DNA of 64,000 bases from Aedes albopictus (GCF_035046485.1 NC_085137.1:317856739-317920738); one strand, 5' to 3'. Counted from the first letter of the stretch, positions 21,523 to 32,113 are shown. Numbers and translations are program-made. Notes: generated by a model not told the origin, from the letters alone.

Positions 21523-21842
21523 AAAGGATGCAAATTCTTAGTGGAATTCAAAGGAACCGTACTTAACCCGATTTTCTTTTTATTTACAGATATTCCCCTA
21601 ACAAGCCCAGGTTAATCATCATAGTCAATGAGGCAAGCCGAGAGATCCTAGGACTAAGCGAAGTCCGTTGACTGATTGACATTGGGTCAGGTTATGCTAC
21701 ACTCTGGTCTACGAGGCGAACACGCTCCTCGTCATCGTGGAGTTGGTTTCCCGCTCAACGCTCACGCCCACTCTGCGCTCGTGAAGGTTCCCAAATGATG
21801 AGAGGGTAGTTGTGGCCAGGTTCAAAGCACGGGCTCAAAACC

Positions 21843-22055
21843 TTACCAGGATCCAATGTTACGCGCCAACCGATGCTTCCGCAAGACTAAGAGCACTTTT
21901 ACAGCCAACTGAATGCTGTCGTGGAAAAGATCCCAAAAAGTAACATTTAGACCCGCAAGGCCATACCTACCTGATAAGTCTGCCTTCTCATATAGCCCGG
22001 GAATCGAGCAATGTGAAGGGACCCAAACCAAGGTGATTATGTATGACTGATTCAA
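21843..22055 (-). pseudogene. RNase H remnant, right arm
   Basis: Identical inverted copy of 20878-21090, with the same WVPSHCSIPG block. It exists because the arm was duplicated, not as an independent insertion. Confidence 0.65.
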
Positions 22056-22207
22056 TAGATCACTCAGAGTAGATCGTATTTTACTGAGCGTGGCGACTGT
22101 GTTTCGAAGTATCAGTCGTCAGCTGTCTAGCTATGTAAGGTATGCACCTAAAACGGAATCGCTGAAGTAATTTCCGTTCAGTGCATTTTTTTTCTTGACC
22201 GGAATGG

Positions 22208-23043
22208 TCATTCCCGGAGGAATTCCTGGAGAAACTCTTGACAGAATTCCATTAACAATTCCTGAAAAAGTTCCATGGACGAATTCCTGGAGAAATTCTC
22301 GGAGGAATTCTCGGAAACATTCCCAGAGGAATGCCTGGAGAAATCCACGGAGGAGTTTCTGGAGAAACTCCCAGAGGAATTCCTGGAGAAATTCTCAGAG
22401 GGTATTCTGAGAAAATGGAGTGGAGGCTTTCTCGGACAATTTCTGGTGGATTTCCTGAAGTAATTCCCGGAGGAATTCCTGATGGGAGTCCTAGAAGAAA
22501 TCCCTGAAGAAATTCCCAGAGAAATTCCTGGAGAAATTCTTGGAGGAATTTCTGAGGAAAATCCCGGAGGAATTCATCAAGGAATTCTCGGAGGAACTCA
22601 TGGAGGTATTCCTGGAGAAGTTCTCAGTGAAACTCTCGGAGGAAAACCTGAAAAAAAAAATCGGAGAGATTCCCGAAGGAATTGTTGAGAAACTTCCGAA
22701 GGGTCCCTGAAAAAATCCCAGAAGAATTCCTAGAGAAATTACCGAAGGAATCTCCGGAGGAATTTCTAATGGGAGTCCTAGAGGGATTCCTGGAGATATT
22801 TCCGGAGGAATTCCTGAATAAATTCCCGGTGGAATTCCTGGAGAAATCCCTATAACAGTTCTTGGAGAAATCTCCGGAGGAATTCCTGGAGGATTTCTCA
22901 GAGGAATTTCTGGAGTATGTCATAGAGGAATTCCCGAAGGATTTACAGAAGAAATATTTGGAGGAAATTCCTGAGGAATTCCCAGTGGAATTCTTGGAGA
23001 AATTCCTGGAGGAATTCCTGGAAAAATTCCCGGAAGATTCACG
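22208..23043. repeat. GGAATTCC-type minisatellite, right arm
   Basis: Inverted copy of 19890-20725. It differs from the left copy at 22402 and 22518 only, as far as I could see. For a fast-changing minisatellite this near identity argues that the arms separated very recently. Confidence 0.9.
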
Positions 23044-23598
23044 GAGCAAAAGAAGCAATATTGTGGGGTGACAAAATTTGTCTGCAGGGGGTCAAAGACG
23101 GTGTAAACGTATTGCCTCTTGCACCACCGTACTCGACCGCCTACTTAGCTCTTACCTTTCTGAACCGTTTCATGTTTGTGCGTGGGAAAAGGAGTGATTT
23201 TAGCGGAGCGTGCAGTCAGTGGGGTGACACAGCTATCAAACTCGGTACAGCGCCGCTCTACCCATCATCGTTTTTGGTACGGCGCGTTTTGGTTCCCCAT
23301 TCACTGGTCGCTTTACCCTAACTTGCTCCTGATTTTCGGGTGTGTGGCTTGTGTATTGCTAGTGCTTATTTCGGAAATTACACATTTCAAACGAAATGTT
23401 TGTGATGATTGTTTCTCTTTATCACTTTGCACGATATTATATGTAGCAGCGAAGCAGTGCCGATGTTTCCAGCGCATTTATTCCATGAATTAAGCAATCA
23501 AAACATTGGACGCCATGTTAAATCGAATGCTGGGTTGATGATTCTGGCCCTGCGTTATCCCCCTGCGTGCAGTAGCTTGACAGTTGCCAAGCACGGAA

Positions 23599-23746
23599 TA
23601 AGGTCGTCTTCAGTGTCTTGAGTCGAGTCAAGTACAAGACACTGAAGACGACCTTACAGTTGAGGTCGAAATACGTATCTGTCAAAGGATGCAAATTCTT
23701 AGTGGAATTCAAAGGAACCGTACTTAACCCGATTTTCTTTTTATTT
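23599..23746. mobile_element. Partial foldback retroelement at the right palindrome edge
   Basis: A short left arm (TAAGGTCGTCTTCAGTGTC) and a full right arm down to GATTTTCTTTTTATTT lie around a spacer that is the reverse complement of the central one. It ends at 23746 directly before CTCATTGACTA (23747-23757). The same 11 bases stand at 21301-21311, immediately before the start of the central element, so the outer ends of the two partial elements look like the two ends of one original insertion. Confidence 0.75.
23638..23683 (+). ncRNA. Hammerhead-like ribozyme module 3
   Basis: Base-for-base the same module as 21477-21522: CTGAAGA, GACCT/AGGTC stem, GAAA, ATACGTAT, TGTC closing against GACA. 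It lies in the partial foldback at the edge of the palindrome. Confidence 0.55.
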
Positions 23747-23757
23747 CTCATTGACTA

Positions 23758-24654
23758 GTTGTGCCAGTTAAATCTGCAAGGTTTGGGTTAGTATCCCAAG
23801 TACCAATTTTTGTACTTTGTTTAGTCCTCCTAAGATGTTACGCTGGGCGCACCACGACAGCGTAGTGCACGTTCAGCGAGCCTGTCTGGGTTATATTGAC
23901 CCCAATATCCTACTAGGGTTTAAGTCGTTCCCGTTGAACCAGATCGTAATCTTTAATTTTCGGCTTCCGTAACTTTTTTTTGGTGTTTCGGTAACAGTAG
24001 GTTGTCGGCCTAAGATCCCCTGTCCATTCTGGTGGGCCTGCTCCCTAAGGTATAGCTTCCGGTGGAGGAGCATTTCATATTTGGCCGCTTGATGCCAGAA
24101 CAGATAATAACACATTCGAATTAACCAACAATTTCCATATTTTTTTCTGGATTATGCCACTGTTCTCAATGTAGGTATCGGAAGTTGACCTATCATGTGA
24201 ACGCCAATTAATCGCATCATTCTAATTTGTCATGAAACCCAATATTTGTTAACGTAATTGCTCTCCATTGAAAGCAACTTATCACCCGGCGCACAATTTA
24301 AATATACACCATCTGTAATAAGTATTACAACAATAATTAATCATATCGAAAGTTTTGTACCACCATCGATATGGGGCAGTCTGTTAATTACGCGAAGGTT
24401 CAACGGTTCGGGGGGGCGGGAGGTTGAAAAATCTATAAGGGTGAAGAGTTGTCGAGAAATTGTAAATAAAAATGTTACATAATAAATGGACAACCCCTGT
24501 CTGGAAACAACCAGGTTAGTTTTGATTTTCTGAGCAACTACCTATTCGGAAAGCGGCATCTGTGCATACCATCAGAATTAAGGTGACGCTAAGCTTCTGA
24601 GGTGACTAATTACTGTCACCATACTTTTGCATTAGTCTATACTTATGACGGGTA
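23758..24654. other. Right flank of the palindrome; dispersed repeat near 23930-24110, otherwise unassigned
   Basis: The section 23930-24110 is the inverted relative of 13048-13210 (minus frame with AAKYEMLLHRKLYLREQ). The remainder shows no gene family. 24258-24482 is a short frame without recognisable domain. Confidence 0.45.
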
Positions 24655-25419
24655 GTGTATCTGAACGAGTTTATGAAACCCCACTCGTGCTTTTCTAGAT
24701 GTTGCCTTTTCTCACGTTTTCTCCTCATCATTACAGCTATGGATATTATATTCCTCCTCTTGTTGTATAATTTATATAATTACATTAATTGCGATGAAAA
24801 TATAACCTTTCGGCTCACCTGTCGGAAAGGATTCCCCTTTCATGATCGAACCCGACTGCGTATAAAGAACGCAACGCAACGCACAAAGTTGTCCCCTCTG
24901 GTTAGGCAAATGAATGCACCCGTTCGGTGCCAGGCTCCACCGACTACCATCTTCATATGCAAGTTGTTAGCGCAAACCGCAGGAGAAGTGTTCGAACACA
25001 AAAAAAGCATTGCTTGGCAGCAGGACACGTCAGCCACGAACCCAGAGGGCCGAGCCGAGAGCTGGTGTGGCAAAAGTATCCGGTTACAGACAACATTCCT
25101 GTTATATGTGTCTGCCAAAACCTGGTGCTGCATGGCCACCCTTTTAGTTTACCACTTTCACACATCGCATTACACAAACCGTGAAGCACCCTTCGATAGC
25201 CGGAAGATCCCATCGACCGACCGGCCGTGGCGGTCGATCTCCGATGACCGGCCTCCTGGCCTGGCAGGAGCACACATGCTTGCTCCGGGTCTTTGTGCAA
25301 AGTGCATCACCGTAGTTTTACGTGAAAATCAACCAAATATCCTTCTAAGCATTTTCTCTGGAACAAGATTTGAAATGGGCCCAAGAGGTCTTGGGCCTTT
25401 TTTCGAAAATGTTTCGTAG
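24655..25419 (+). CDS. Longest open frame in the window, unrecognised
   Basis: An uninterrupted frame of 254 codons opens with GTG; the first ATG is at 24673. It ends at TAG. An N-terminal hydrophobic stretch (FLLIITAMDIIFLLLLYNLY, about residues 23-42) could be a membrane anchor or signal. Cysteines are scattered and no known domain is visible. Minus-strand frames of 99 and 115 codons overlap it, as expected for a locally GC-rich stretch, so it may be chance. No repeat partner was seen in the window. I treat it as a weak candidate gene. Confidence 0.2.
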   Translation: MYLNEFMKPHSCFSRCCLFSRFLLIITAMDIIFLLLLYNLYNYINCDENITFRLTCRKGFPFHDRTRLRIKNATQRTKLSPLVRQMNAPVRCQAPPTTIFICKLLAQTAGEVFEHKKSIAWQQDTSATNPEGRAESWCGKSIRLQTTFLLYVSAKTWCCMATLLVYHFHTSHYTNREAPFDSRKIPSTDRPWRSISDDRPPGLAGAHMLAPGLCAKCITVVLRENQPNILLSIFSGTRFEMGPRGLGPFFENVS

Positions 25420-25489
25420 GGCCTAACATCAGCCAGCCCATACAAACACCATTATCCGACAGATCAATGTTTACTCTTTCTGATAAGGC

Positions 25490-25570
25490 ATCGTACACAA
25501 ATTACGTACAATTAACACTGTAGGGGGAGAGGGGGAGTCTAGTGTATCGTTTTCATACAAAAACGTTACA
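25490..25570. repeat. Half of an ACACAAATTACGTA-type MITE
   Basis: GTACACAAATTACGTAC, then GGGGGAGAGGGGGAG and TTTTCATACAAAAACGTTAC, matches the left half, in order, of the complete copy at 29496-29673. The right end is missing. Confidence 0.6.
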
Positions 25571-25637
25571 AGGGTTGTATGGTTAAGGCCCCTAGATCTA
25601 CACTAATAACAAAACATCGGCTACACTTCTTGCTCTG

Positions 25638-25880
25638 CCCAAGTAACCACGGTGCTGAAGCCTTATTGTATGCAGATATACGGTGTATTTAGAGCAATCA
25701 TTACGTTACATGCAAACTTAAGGTTGATTTAAAGTGGGAATGGGACTGAATCAAGATTATATCAGTATAATTGGACATTTTCCCTTTAAATCAACCTTCA
25801 GTTTGCATGTAAAGTAATGATTGCTCTAAATACACCGTATATCTGCTTGCCATAAGGTTTCAGCACCGTAGTTACTTGGG
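25638..25880. mobile_element. Palindromic MITE, ~100-bp arms, CCCAAGTAAC ends
   Basis: The left arm CCCAAGTAACCACGGTGCTG to CTTAAGGTTGATTTAAA is inverted at the right, ending CAGCACCGTAGTTACTTGGG, around a loop of about 50 bases. The arms match closely. Its first ten bases equal the ends of the element at 15139-16073, while the rest differs. Confidence 0.85.
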
Positions 25881-25907
25881 TATATGGTGCATTTTGGGGC
25901 AGCAGGG

Positions 25908-26085
25908 ATCAGGGTCTGTTCATAAACCACGTAGACCAAATTTGGCCATTTCAGGTCAACAAACCAAACCTTATCGTATCAACCCCCCCCCCCCCCCCCC
26001 CCATCCCCCTCGTGTACACTTTTGTCCATATGAACATTATGAAAATCCCCCCAAATATTCCTCGTGGTTTATGAATGGCCCCTGA
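25908..26085. repeat. MITE with TTCATAAACCACG ends and poly-C tract
   Basis: GTTCATAAACCACG and CGTGGTTTATGAATGG are inverted ends. Between them lies a C tract of about 22 bases (near 25982-26002), then CCATCCCCCTCG. The layout parallels the MITE at 29496-29673, also C-rich, suggesting a related family. Confidence 0.7.
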
Positions 26086-26304
26086 CGAACCCCTCCGCTT
26101 GCGAGTCAGCCGCGTAGTCACCGACTAAGAACCGTGACCCGTACCGAGAAATGAGTAATCGAGGGGGTGAGAAAGATGCTCGATTGTTACGGAGCCTGTG
26201 GGGTACCTGGACAACCCCACAGTATTCAATTTCTTCCCTTACCGCGTTAATGTAGGGCTCTGGCGTGGTGAGCTTTTTTTCCCGTGCTACTCGTGGGATT
26301 AGGT

Positions 26305-27861
26305 ATGAAGAACAATTTAAACAAAACAAATCAATCAGGAGCTAGTGGTAGTGGTGAGGCTAACCCCTTCGCAAGAAGTGGGTTGGCTAGATCTTCGTTA
26401 AGGAGAAGCGAGGAGGCAGTAGCTGAAAGCTGTGCACGCAGCTCTATAGCGTGGGAGCTTTGATCCATTCCCTGGTTAGCATGCCGGTTGAGATATTGGA
26501 CGGAGCGTGGTTGATGCGGGCTATCAACCAAAAACGATAGCGTGATTGAGGTGGCTGAACAGCAACCGACAAAAGTAAAGGTTACGAAGTATACCCAGAT
26601 GGAGGCCTTCGCTTTCGCTATGGTGATTGCCACTGCTTGTGATAAACACTTGCAGAAGCGGATGACGCAGCCGTCAGGTGAGGAGTTTTCTGGCGTTGCC
26701 CGCAAGGCTACACTGCAATTTTTTTTGCTGGTATTCAGCAAACATTGCTGATTTTTTTTGTGGGCTGATTGCATTTAGCAAAACAAATTACTGAGTTTCA
26801 TCATTTAATTTTAAACTTGTTGAACCATCCAGCAATTTTGACAGTTGATCAGCAACGTTGTGTTGAAATTCAGTAATTTCTTTTGCTGATTGTTTGCGTG
26901 CTGGAAGCATTTCAATAATTGTGGTGTGTAGGAGAATACTAACCCCGAAGGTCGGCAGTAATGCTAGCAAGTCGGACCCAAGCCAGGCGTGCCGGATAGC
27001 TGTGAAGGGTGGGCCTAAAAAGGCTGGCCCATCCCGGATTTAAGGGAACAGGAGGTTGCGACTGATGTTAGACCCTGAGCAACCACAGAGTAGGGTGAAC
27101 CAAGGGAGGACGCCCCTTGAACGAAAGTCGAGCGGAATAGGAAGAAGAAAAAACCCGCATGTTAAGGAGATCAGGGACGCCCAACCAAGAAGGCGTAAAA
27201 GAGTAGGTGCCAAGCTCGAGAAAGGCGACGCACTTGACATCAAGTCGAACTGTCTAAGTACTTGGACGTCTTGAAGGTCATGCGAAGCGACACCAAGCTC
27301 GTGGATCTGGGAGCCTACTTGCGCAGTATCAGACGTACTAGTACGGGTGAAATGATCCTAGAGCTCAAAAGCGACAAGGAATGCAAGGGTGACACCTACA
27401 AAAGTCTGGCGAAGGGTTCGAGGTGAGGACTCTGAAGGTGAAAAATCAAGACGAGGTCTTCGAAGCGGAAGTGCTTGTCACGGCTCTGTGGTAACAGTGC
27501 GACGTGCAGGTGGCCACCACAGCCGTTCGGCTACGGGAGGGACCGACAGGGACACAGGTAGCCTTGGTTCAGCTAGTTCGTTGAAGTAGGGAGAATCAAG
27601 GTAGGCTGGTGCGTATGTCATCTGACCTTCCACGAGCCATCGGAGGTTTGTTTCAGGCGTCTGGAACCAGGGCACAAGTCATGGGACTGCAAAGGCCCTG
27701 ACAGGAGCAAACTGTGTAGGAGATGCGGCGTCAAACCTTGTGCCTTTATGAGTCCACCCATTTGTCTTATTTGTACAGGGAAATCCGTGAACAACAGGCA
27801 CCCAACGGGTGATCGAAGTTGCGCGGCCTTCAAGAAAGCCGCAGTGAGCAAATCACAGTGA
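26305..27861 (+). pseudogene. ORF1 (gag-like) of the LOA/R1-like element
   Basis: Opens at an ATG (MKNNLNKTNQSGASGSGEAN) and runs 52 codons to a TGA at 26461-26463; readable phrases continue in other frames (VIEVAEQQPTKVKVTKYTQ; GVARKATL). After a MITE the middle (TKLVDLGAYLRSIRR; VATTAVRLREGP) leads to a C-terminal cysteine-rich block at 27650-27790 (GHKSWDCKGPDR; KLCRRCGVKPC; CLICTGKSVNNRHPTGDR) like retroelement zinc knuckles, which bind the RNA template. It ends at TGA 27859-27861. Confidence 0.75.
26712..26910. repeat. MITE inside ORF1
   Basis: AT-rich insert with recurring GCTGATT / CAGCAA phrases and CAGCAATTTTGACAGTT, shared with 17419-17622. It interrupts gag sequence after GVARKATLQ. 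Exact ends and target duplication are uncertain. Confidence 0.55.
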
Positions 27862-28454
27862 AGGTAACGCAGCTGAATCTGAACCACTGTGATGCAGCTC
27901 AGCAACTGCTTTGTCACGCGGGTTCTGAGTGGGGGACGGATATCGCCATCATAACGAACTCATGTCGAGTACCTGCCGGCAACGACAAATGGATCGCGGA
28001 TGGTTCCAGGAGTTGGTGTCTACTACCTATGAGGGCTTCGTGGTCGCTGAAGTAAACAGGGTCTTCTTCTGTAGCTGTTCTGCGCAGAGGTTGGACTGTA
28101 TGACGACGATGCTAACAGGGTGAAATCCGGTGGTAATATCGGGTGACATCAATGTCTGGGCCGTGGAATGGGAAGCCGTCTCACGAACCTGCTAAAGACA
28201 CTGGACGTACTAGATGTCGACTTGGCGAATGTCAGTATCAAGAGTACCTTTAGTCGAAACGGAACGGTGCGGAGTCGATTATTGACGTTACTTTTTGCAG
28301 TCCTGGCCTTACAAGAAGTTCGAACTGGAGAGTAGACGATAGCTACACTCGCAGCGATGACCTGACGGTTCGCCACAGTATCAACTACAACAACAGCAGG
28401 CAGCGAGCAGAGGAAGCAGCGGCTAGGTCAAGCCCTTGCAGCACTAAGGGGATT

Positions 28455-29282
28455 CAGGTGGCCAAAAATCGAAAATCGACTTTATTCAATTTGAGATTTA
28501 GTTTCGGTTGTTGAAAGTACACCAATTGGACCAGTAAACCCCAGAATATTAGTTTGCTAATCCCTATACTTATCGAGATATTGGCAGCTGAATGAGACCA
28601 TTGGCATTTTTTGATAAAATGAATGAAATGTTCAACTTCGCATATCTTCAGCTTAAATGAAAAAAGTTGAATTTTTAAAGCAGATTTTTGAAGGTTGTTT
28701 ATAAACCTGTCGAATGATATATCAGACGTTGAAAGGTTGATTGTAAAAGTATTAAATGGTGCTACATTAGAAAAATCAAATTTTCCCCATACCAACCGTT
28801 CCATACAAAAAAAGTTTCGCAAAGTTTCGCTTCGGGACTACTTCTGTGTCTTTGTTTAGGATTCCTGGGAGACATTGAAATCAAATTTGGCTACTACTAG
28901 CTGCTATTCTGCAATTCCAATCAAGTTGTCGGCAATGATTGAGATATTGCTATATAAATTCTCGCTATTGGCCATTAAAAAACTCTGAGGAAACATTTGG
29001 TTGTCATGGCCACTTTCCTCGGTAGATCAATCATATTGCAGTCTAAATCTGGTCTTGGAACTCTTAGCGAAGCGTGTTTTTACGAATTGGAATCCATTTT
29101 GTATATAGGAACAGAAATCCTTAAACGCCTAAAAGTATGCAATGCCCTTATAATTTCATGCTGTTTGAAACTGTCGTGTTAAAACAACCTGTTCAACTTG
29201 TTTTTCATATTTTTCAGGCATATACCCTACGATTTTGAGCAAGGCAGTATAAAATTGACGCGAAAATATTTTTGGCCACCTG
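28455..29282. mobile_element. 828-bp TIR element with CAGGTGGCCAAAAAT ends
   Basis: CAGGTGGCCAAAAAT at 28455 and its inverse ending at 29282 bound an AT-rich insert in the endonuclease-to-RT interval of the LINE. There is no transposase frame; the minus frame 28454-28822 (122 codons) has no known domain and begins inside the TIR. CAGG-type ends would suit a hAT or CACTA-like class, but no clear target duplication is seen. Confidence 0.7.
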
Positions 29283-29495
29283 TTTGTATGGAGCCGCCCC
29301 ATAGTGCGCAGGTGGAAGAAATCATACTTCGACGAAGGGGATAGAAGCGCTCCGCTGTGAGCGAAACCTACTTGGTTTAGATGGCGATGAGCTGGTAACG
29401 GTGCTCTCGCGTGCGTGCGATGCGACCATGCCTAGGCGAGTCCACCCTAGAAATGGTAGACCACCGGTTTACTTGTAGACTCAAACGATTGTGAG

Positions 29496-29673
29496 CCATG
29501 GTACACAAATTACGTAACTCTAAAATCGGCCATTTCAGAGCCCCTCAACACCCACCCCCCCCCCCCCCTATGTAACGCTTTTTGTATGAAAACCCAAAAT
29601 TTTTTGTATGAATCGTAACGCAACGCTGGACTCCCCCCCTCCCCCTATAGCGTTACGTAATTTGTGTACGATG
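29496..29673. mobile_element. MITE with ACACAAATTACGTAA ends and poly-C tract
   Basis: GTACACAAATTACGTAA and TTACGTAATTTGTGTAC are perfect inverse ends of a 178-bp element. It has inner C-rich tracts (near 29552-29568 and 29632-29645) and paired GTAACGCTTTTTGTATGAA-type phrases. It sits in the LINE and interrupts its reading frame. Partial relative at 25490-25570. Confidence 0.8.
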
Positions 29674-31400
29674 CCTGATGCGCCTGCCTACGGGCTAAGG
29701 GCGGATACAGCGAGCACGATCTGCGGAAGAGCGAAACGAGCGGCGGGTGGTGTTCGCCGCTGCCAAAGCCGCGCTGAAGACCGAAATCAGGGCAAGCAAA
29801 AACGCATGCTTCGAGAGTCTCTGTCAGAGGCCTATGTGAATCCGTGGGGTGATGCGTACAGGAACGTGATGGTCACGACGAGAGCTGACTCCTACAGAGA
29901 AATCTCCAGAGATGTTGGAGGGGATCATCTAGGGGCTTTTTCCACGCCATGATCGTAGTCCTTGGTCGCCTTTCGTAGGACAGCCGGGGACTAGGGCTGG
30001 CGATGAGGAGTGGGTCGCCGATGTAGAACTTGCAGGAGAGTAGCTATTGCAGAGGCTTCCGCAGGGCTTCCGAGTTGTTCAGGTCTGCTATGCATTGCAG
30101 ACATACCTGGACGAGGAAGTTTTCCCAGAAGTATGGAAGAAGCCAAAGACGGGAAAACCACCCTAAGACCCGTCGGCATATAGACCAATATGCTTAATCG
30201 ACACGCCGGGGAGGTGCTCGAAAAGATCATCCTCAATAGAATGTTGAGACACACCGAGAGTGTAAATGGTCCCTCGAGTAGCTAGTACGGCTTCCGGAAG
30301 GGGAGGTCGACCGTAGAAGCTATCCTCTCGGTTACAAAAACCGCCGGAATAGCGCTCCAGAGAAGGGGGTTACTCTGGATGTAAGGAACGCGTTCAATAG
30401 TGCCAGTTGACCGGCTATTGCCGATGCGCTCAGCGTCAGGGGGTACCCGGGTACCTGCATAAGATTCTCGGAAGTTACTTCGAGTACTAGTGTGCGACTC
30501 AGAGGTGGGTCGGAAATGCTTTGACATAACCTCAGAAGTCCCGCAAGGTTCCATCCTGGGTCCGGTGTTATGGAATGTCATGTACGACAAAGTGTTTTGG
30601 TTAGAGTTCCCGGTGGGGTGGAGATCGTCGGCTTTGCTGACGACATCACGCTGGAAGTCTACGATGAATCGATCGAAGAAGTGGAGATGACTACTACCCA
30701 CTCGATCAAAATAATGGAGGCGTGGATGAGGTTCAGGAATCTGGAGCTGGCTTACCATAAGACTGAGGTGATGGTTGTCAACAAACGGCAGTTGGAGCAG
30801 CAAACGGTGATTAGTGTAGGCAATTGCACTGTCACTTCGAAGCGCTACGTCAAACACTTGGGTGTGATGATCGACGATAAGCTTACCTTCGGCAGCCACG
30901 TTGATTACGCCTGTAAAAGAGCCTCCACAGCTATAATGACACTGTCCCGGCTGATGTCCAATAGCATTGCGGTGTTCGCTTTTCAGGTCATGGTTGCTTC
31001 CGACAATATCTTCATCCTTTCGGTCAGGTTATCCCGAATGTCCGGTTTGTGCTGGTTTAAAGGAAACGGCGGAACACGTTCTGTTCGTGTGCCCGCGTTT
31101 TCGCACAATGCGTGACCGCATGCTTGCCACATGCGAGGAGGACACAACTCCGAACAATCTTGTCCAGAAAATGTGTAGGGATGAGTTTGGCTGTAATGTC
31201 GTTTCAATGGCTAGGATGTGGTGCGTGGACTCGGAGATTGGCTAGTTCAGACACGATACAAGAGACGAGAAGCCCCTCTCTGAAGAAATGCCTTCTTGGT
31301 GGTTCCGGAGAGACGTAGGGTTTGGCGACCATGGGAACACATTGTGTTTAGTGGATCGAGGAGAAAGTAGTCCTGGCTTTTACTTTTGTTGTAAAAGACT

Positions 31401-32034
31401 GCCTTAACCCTAGACCACCAGAACCTTGCTGTTCGGGTGTCTGTTGAGCACATTTTAGGTAGTCGGTGATTCCTGTTATATCTCGCAGTAAATTCAAATT
31501 GCGACATGACATTGTCATTATTGTTGCGTGATGGTTGGAAATTGATTCTGGGGGTGGTTCGGCACAATAATTCAAAATATTTAGTTTTGGATTTTTTCAA
31601 TAGAACAATTTTGTTTTATGATCAATTTCACCCCAACTAACGGTAAACTTTCTTCAACCCCTGAAACGGCCGGATCACAGAACGGAAACCTGCTGGCTGT
31701 GAACTTGGTGCGAGGTGTGTGAGTGTGTCGGAGTGTAATCAATACCGGGCACATGCGTTCGACCGGCAAAGCCCAATTCCCGTTTTTGGGCTGCGAAATT
31801 TGAGTACTTCGGAACAGGGAGGTGCTTCATAATTGCATCAAATGTGACCCAAGCTTGGACTGGGCGTCCAGTTCGTCGTCGCGTTTCGTTGGTCAATAAT
31901 CGTCGTCGACGACAACGCTCAAGTGAAGACCGACTGCTGTAAGTAACAACAACAAATCGATTAGCTAAATGTTTCGACATTTAGTGCAAAAAAAAATCAC
32001 TCAGCGTTGTAATGACAGCGGAAATATGAGATAC
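31401..32034. other. Unassigned stretch
   Basis: The minus frames 31675-31980 and 31247-31600 have no recognisable domain. A CGTCGTCGACGACAACG stretch lies near 31904-31920. No repeat partner was found. Confidence 0.4.
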
Positions 32035-32113
32035 ACTGCCGTTCTACGCATAATTGTCCCATGTTATATGGGATTCCCATATAACATGGGACAATCGGGC
32101 GTAGAACGGCAGT
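32035..32113. repeat. 79-bp near-perfect hairpin
   Basis: ACTGCCGTTCTACGC, then TGTCCCATGTTATATGGGA, is followed after two bases by the inverse ending GCGTAGAACGGCAGT, with a small internal mismatch (ATAAT/CGGGC side). It may be a minimal MITE consisting only of arms. Confidence 0.8.

Larger units (their letters stand above)
21312..21621. mobile_element. Foldback retroelement at the palindrome hinge
   Basis: From TGATGATTAACCTGGGC inward the element reads through TTTCTTTTTATTTACAG (minus sense), AAATCGGGTTAAGTACGGTT, a hammerhead-like module and a 14-base spacer, then mirrors. Another copy (39851-40080) has one long and one short arm; the symmetrical form here comes from the palindrome. Penelope-like elements are known to carry inverted terminal units with hammerhead motifs. 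No GIY-YIG or reverse-transcriptase frame is present, so class is inferred. Confidence 0.7.
19335..23598. repeat. 4.26-kb near-perfect palindrome (two 2,132-bp arms)
   Basis: Each base i in 19335-21466 is complementary to base 42933-i, apart from a 14-base central spacer and three substitutions I could find (20531/22402, 20415/22518, 21239/21694); no indels were seen. The identical mirrored frames all obey this rule. Left identity stops at 19335 and right identity at 23598, where a partial foldback element takes over. Each arm contains unassigned sequence, a GGAATTCC minisatellite, a retroelement RNase H remnant and half of the central foldback. Such identity means recent origin or an assembly artefact. 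Confidence 0.95.
27858..31245 (+). pseudogene. ORF2 (endonuclease/reverse transcriptase) of the LOA/R1-like element
   Basis: Starts VKVTQLNLNHCDAAQQLL with GTG where the family would be expected to have ATG, overlapping the ORF1 stop (GTGA). Endonuclease: GDINVWAVEW near 28142 (canonical GDFN) and SDD near 28351 in place of SDH. After two TIR insertions, reverse transcriptase: VWKKPKTGKPP near 30140, VPQGSILGPVLWNVMYD near 30537-30590, FADD at 30633-30644, then GVMIDDKLTFGSHV. The end has CPVCAGLKETAEHVLFVCPRF-like sequence at 31034-31100. Stops throughout; inactive. Confidence 0.8.
26090..31400 (+). mobile_element. Near full-length, inactivated LOA/R1-like non-LTR retrotransposon
   Basis: In order: 5' leader (26090-26304), gag-like ORF1 with zinc-knuckle-type cysteines, apurinic-type endonuclease, reverse transcriptase with FADD, and a C-terminal CPxC...H...C block ending near 31245, with 3' sequence to about 31400. 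Three TIR elements (26712-26910, 28455-29282, 29496-29673) and many stops and frameshifts break it. Fragments of the same family lie at 33615-33695 and 39185-40870. Clade assignment rests on remembered domain style. Confidence 0.8.

Noticed and set aside
25982..26002. Poly-C tract as a regulatory quadruplex
   Set aside because: It is the internal tract of a MITE family that also occurs at 29496-29673.
30282..30899. 205-codon minus frame
   Set aside because: Antisense of the LOA/R1-like reverse transcriptase, whose motifs read on the plus strand.
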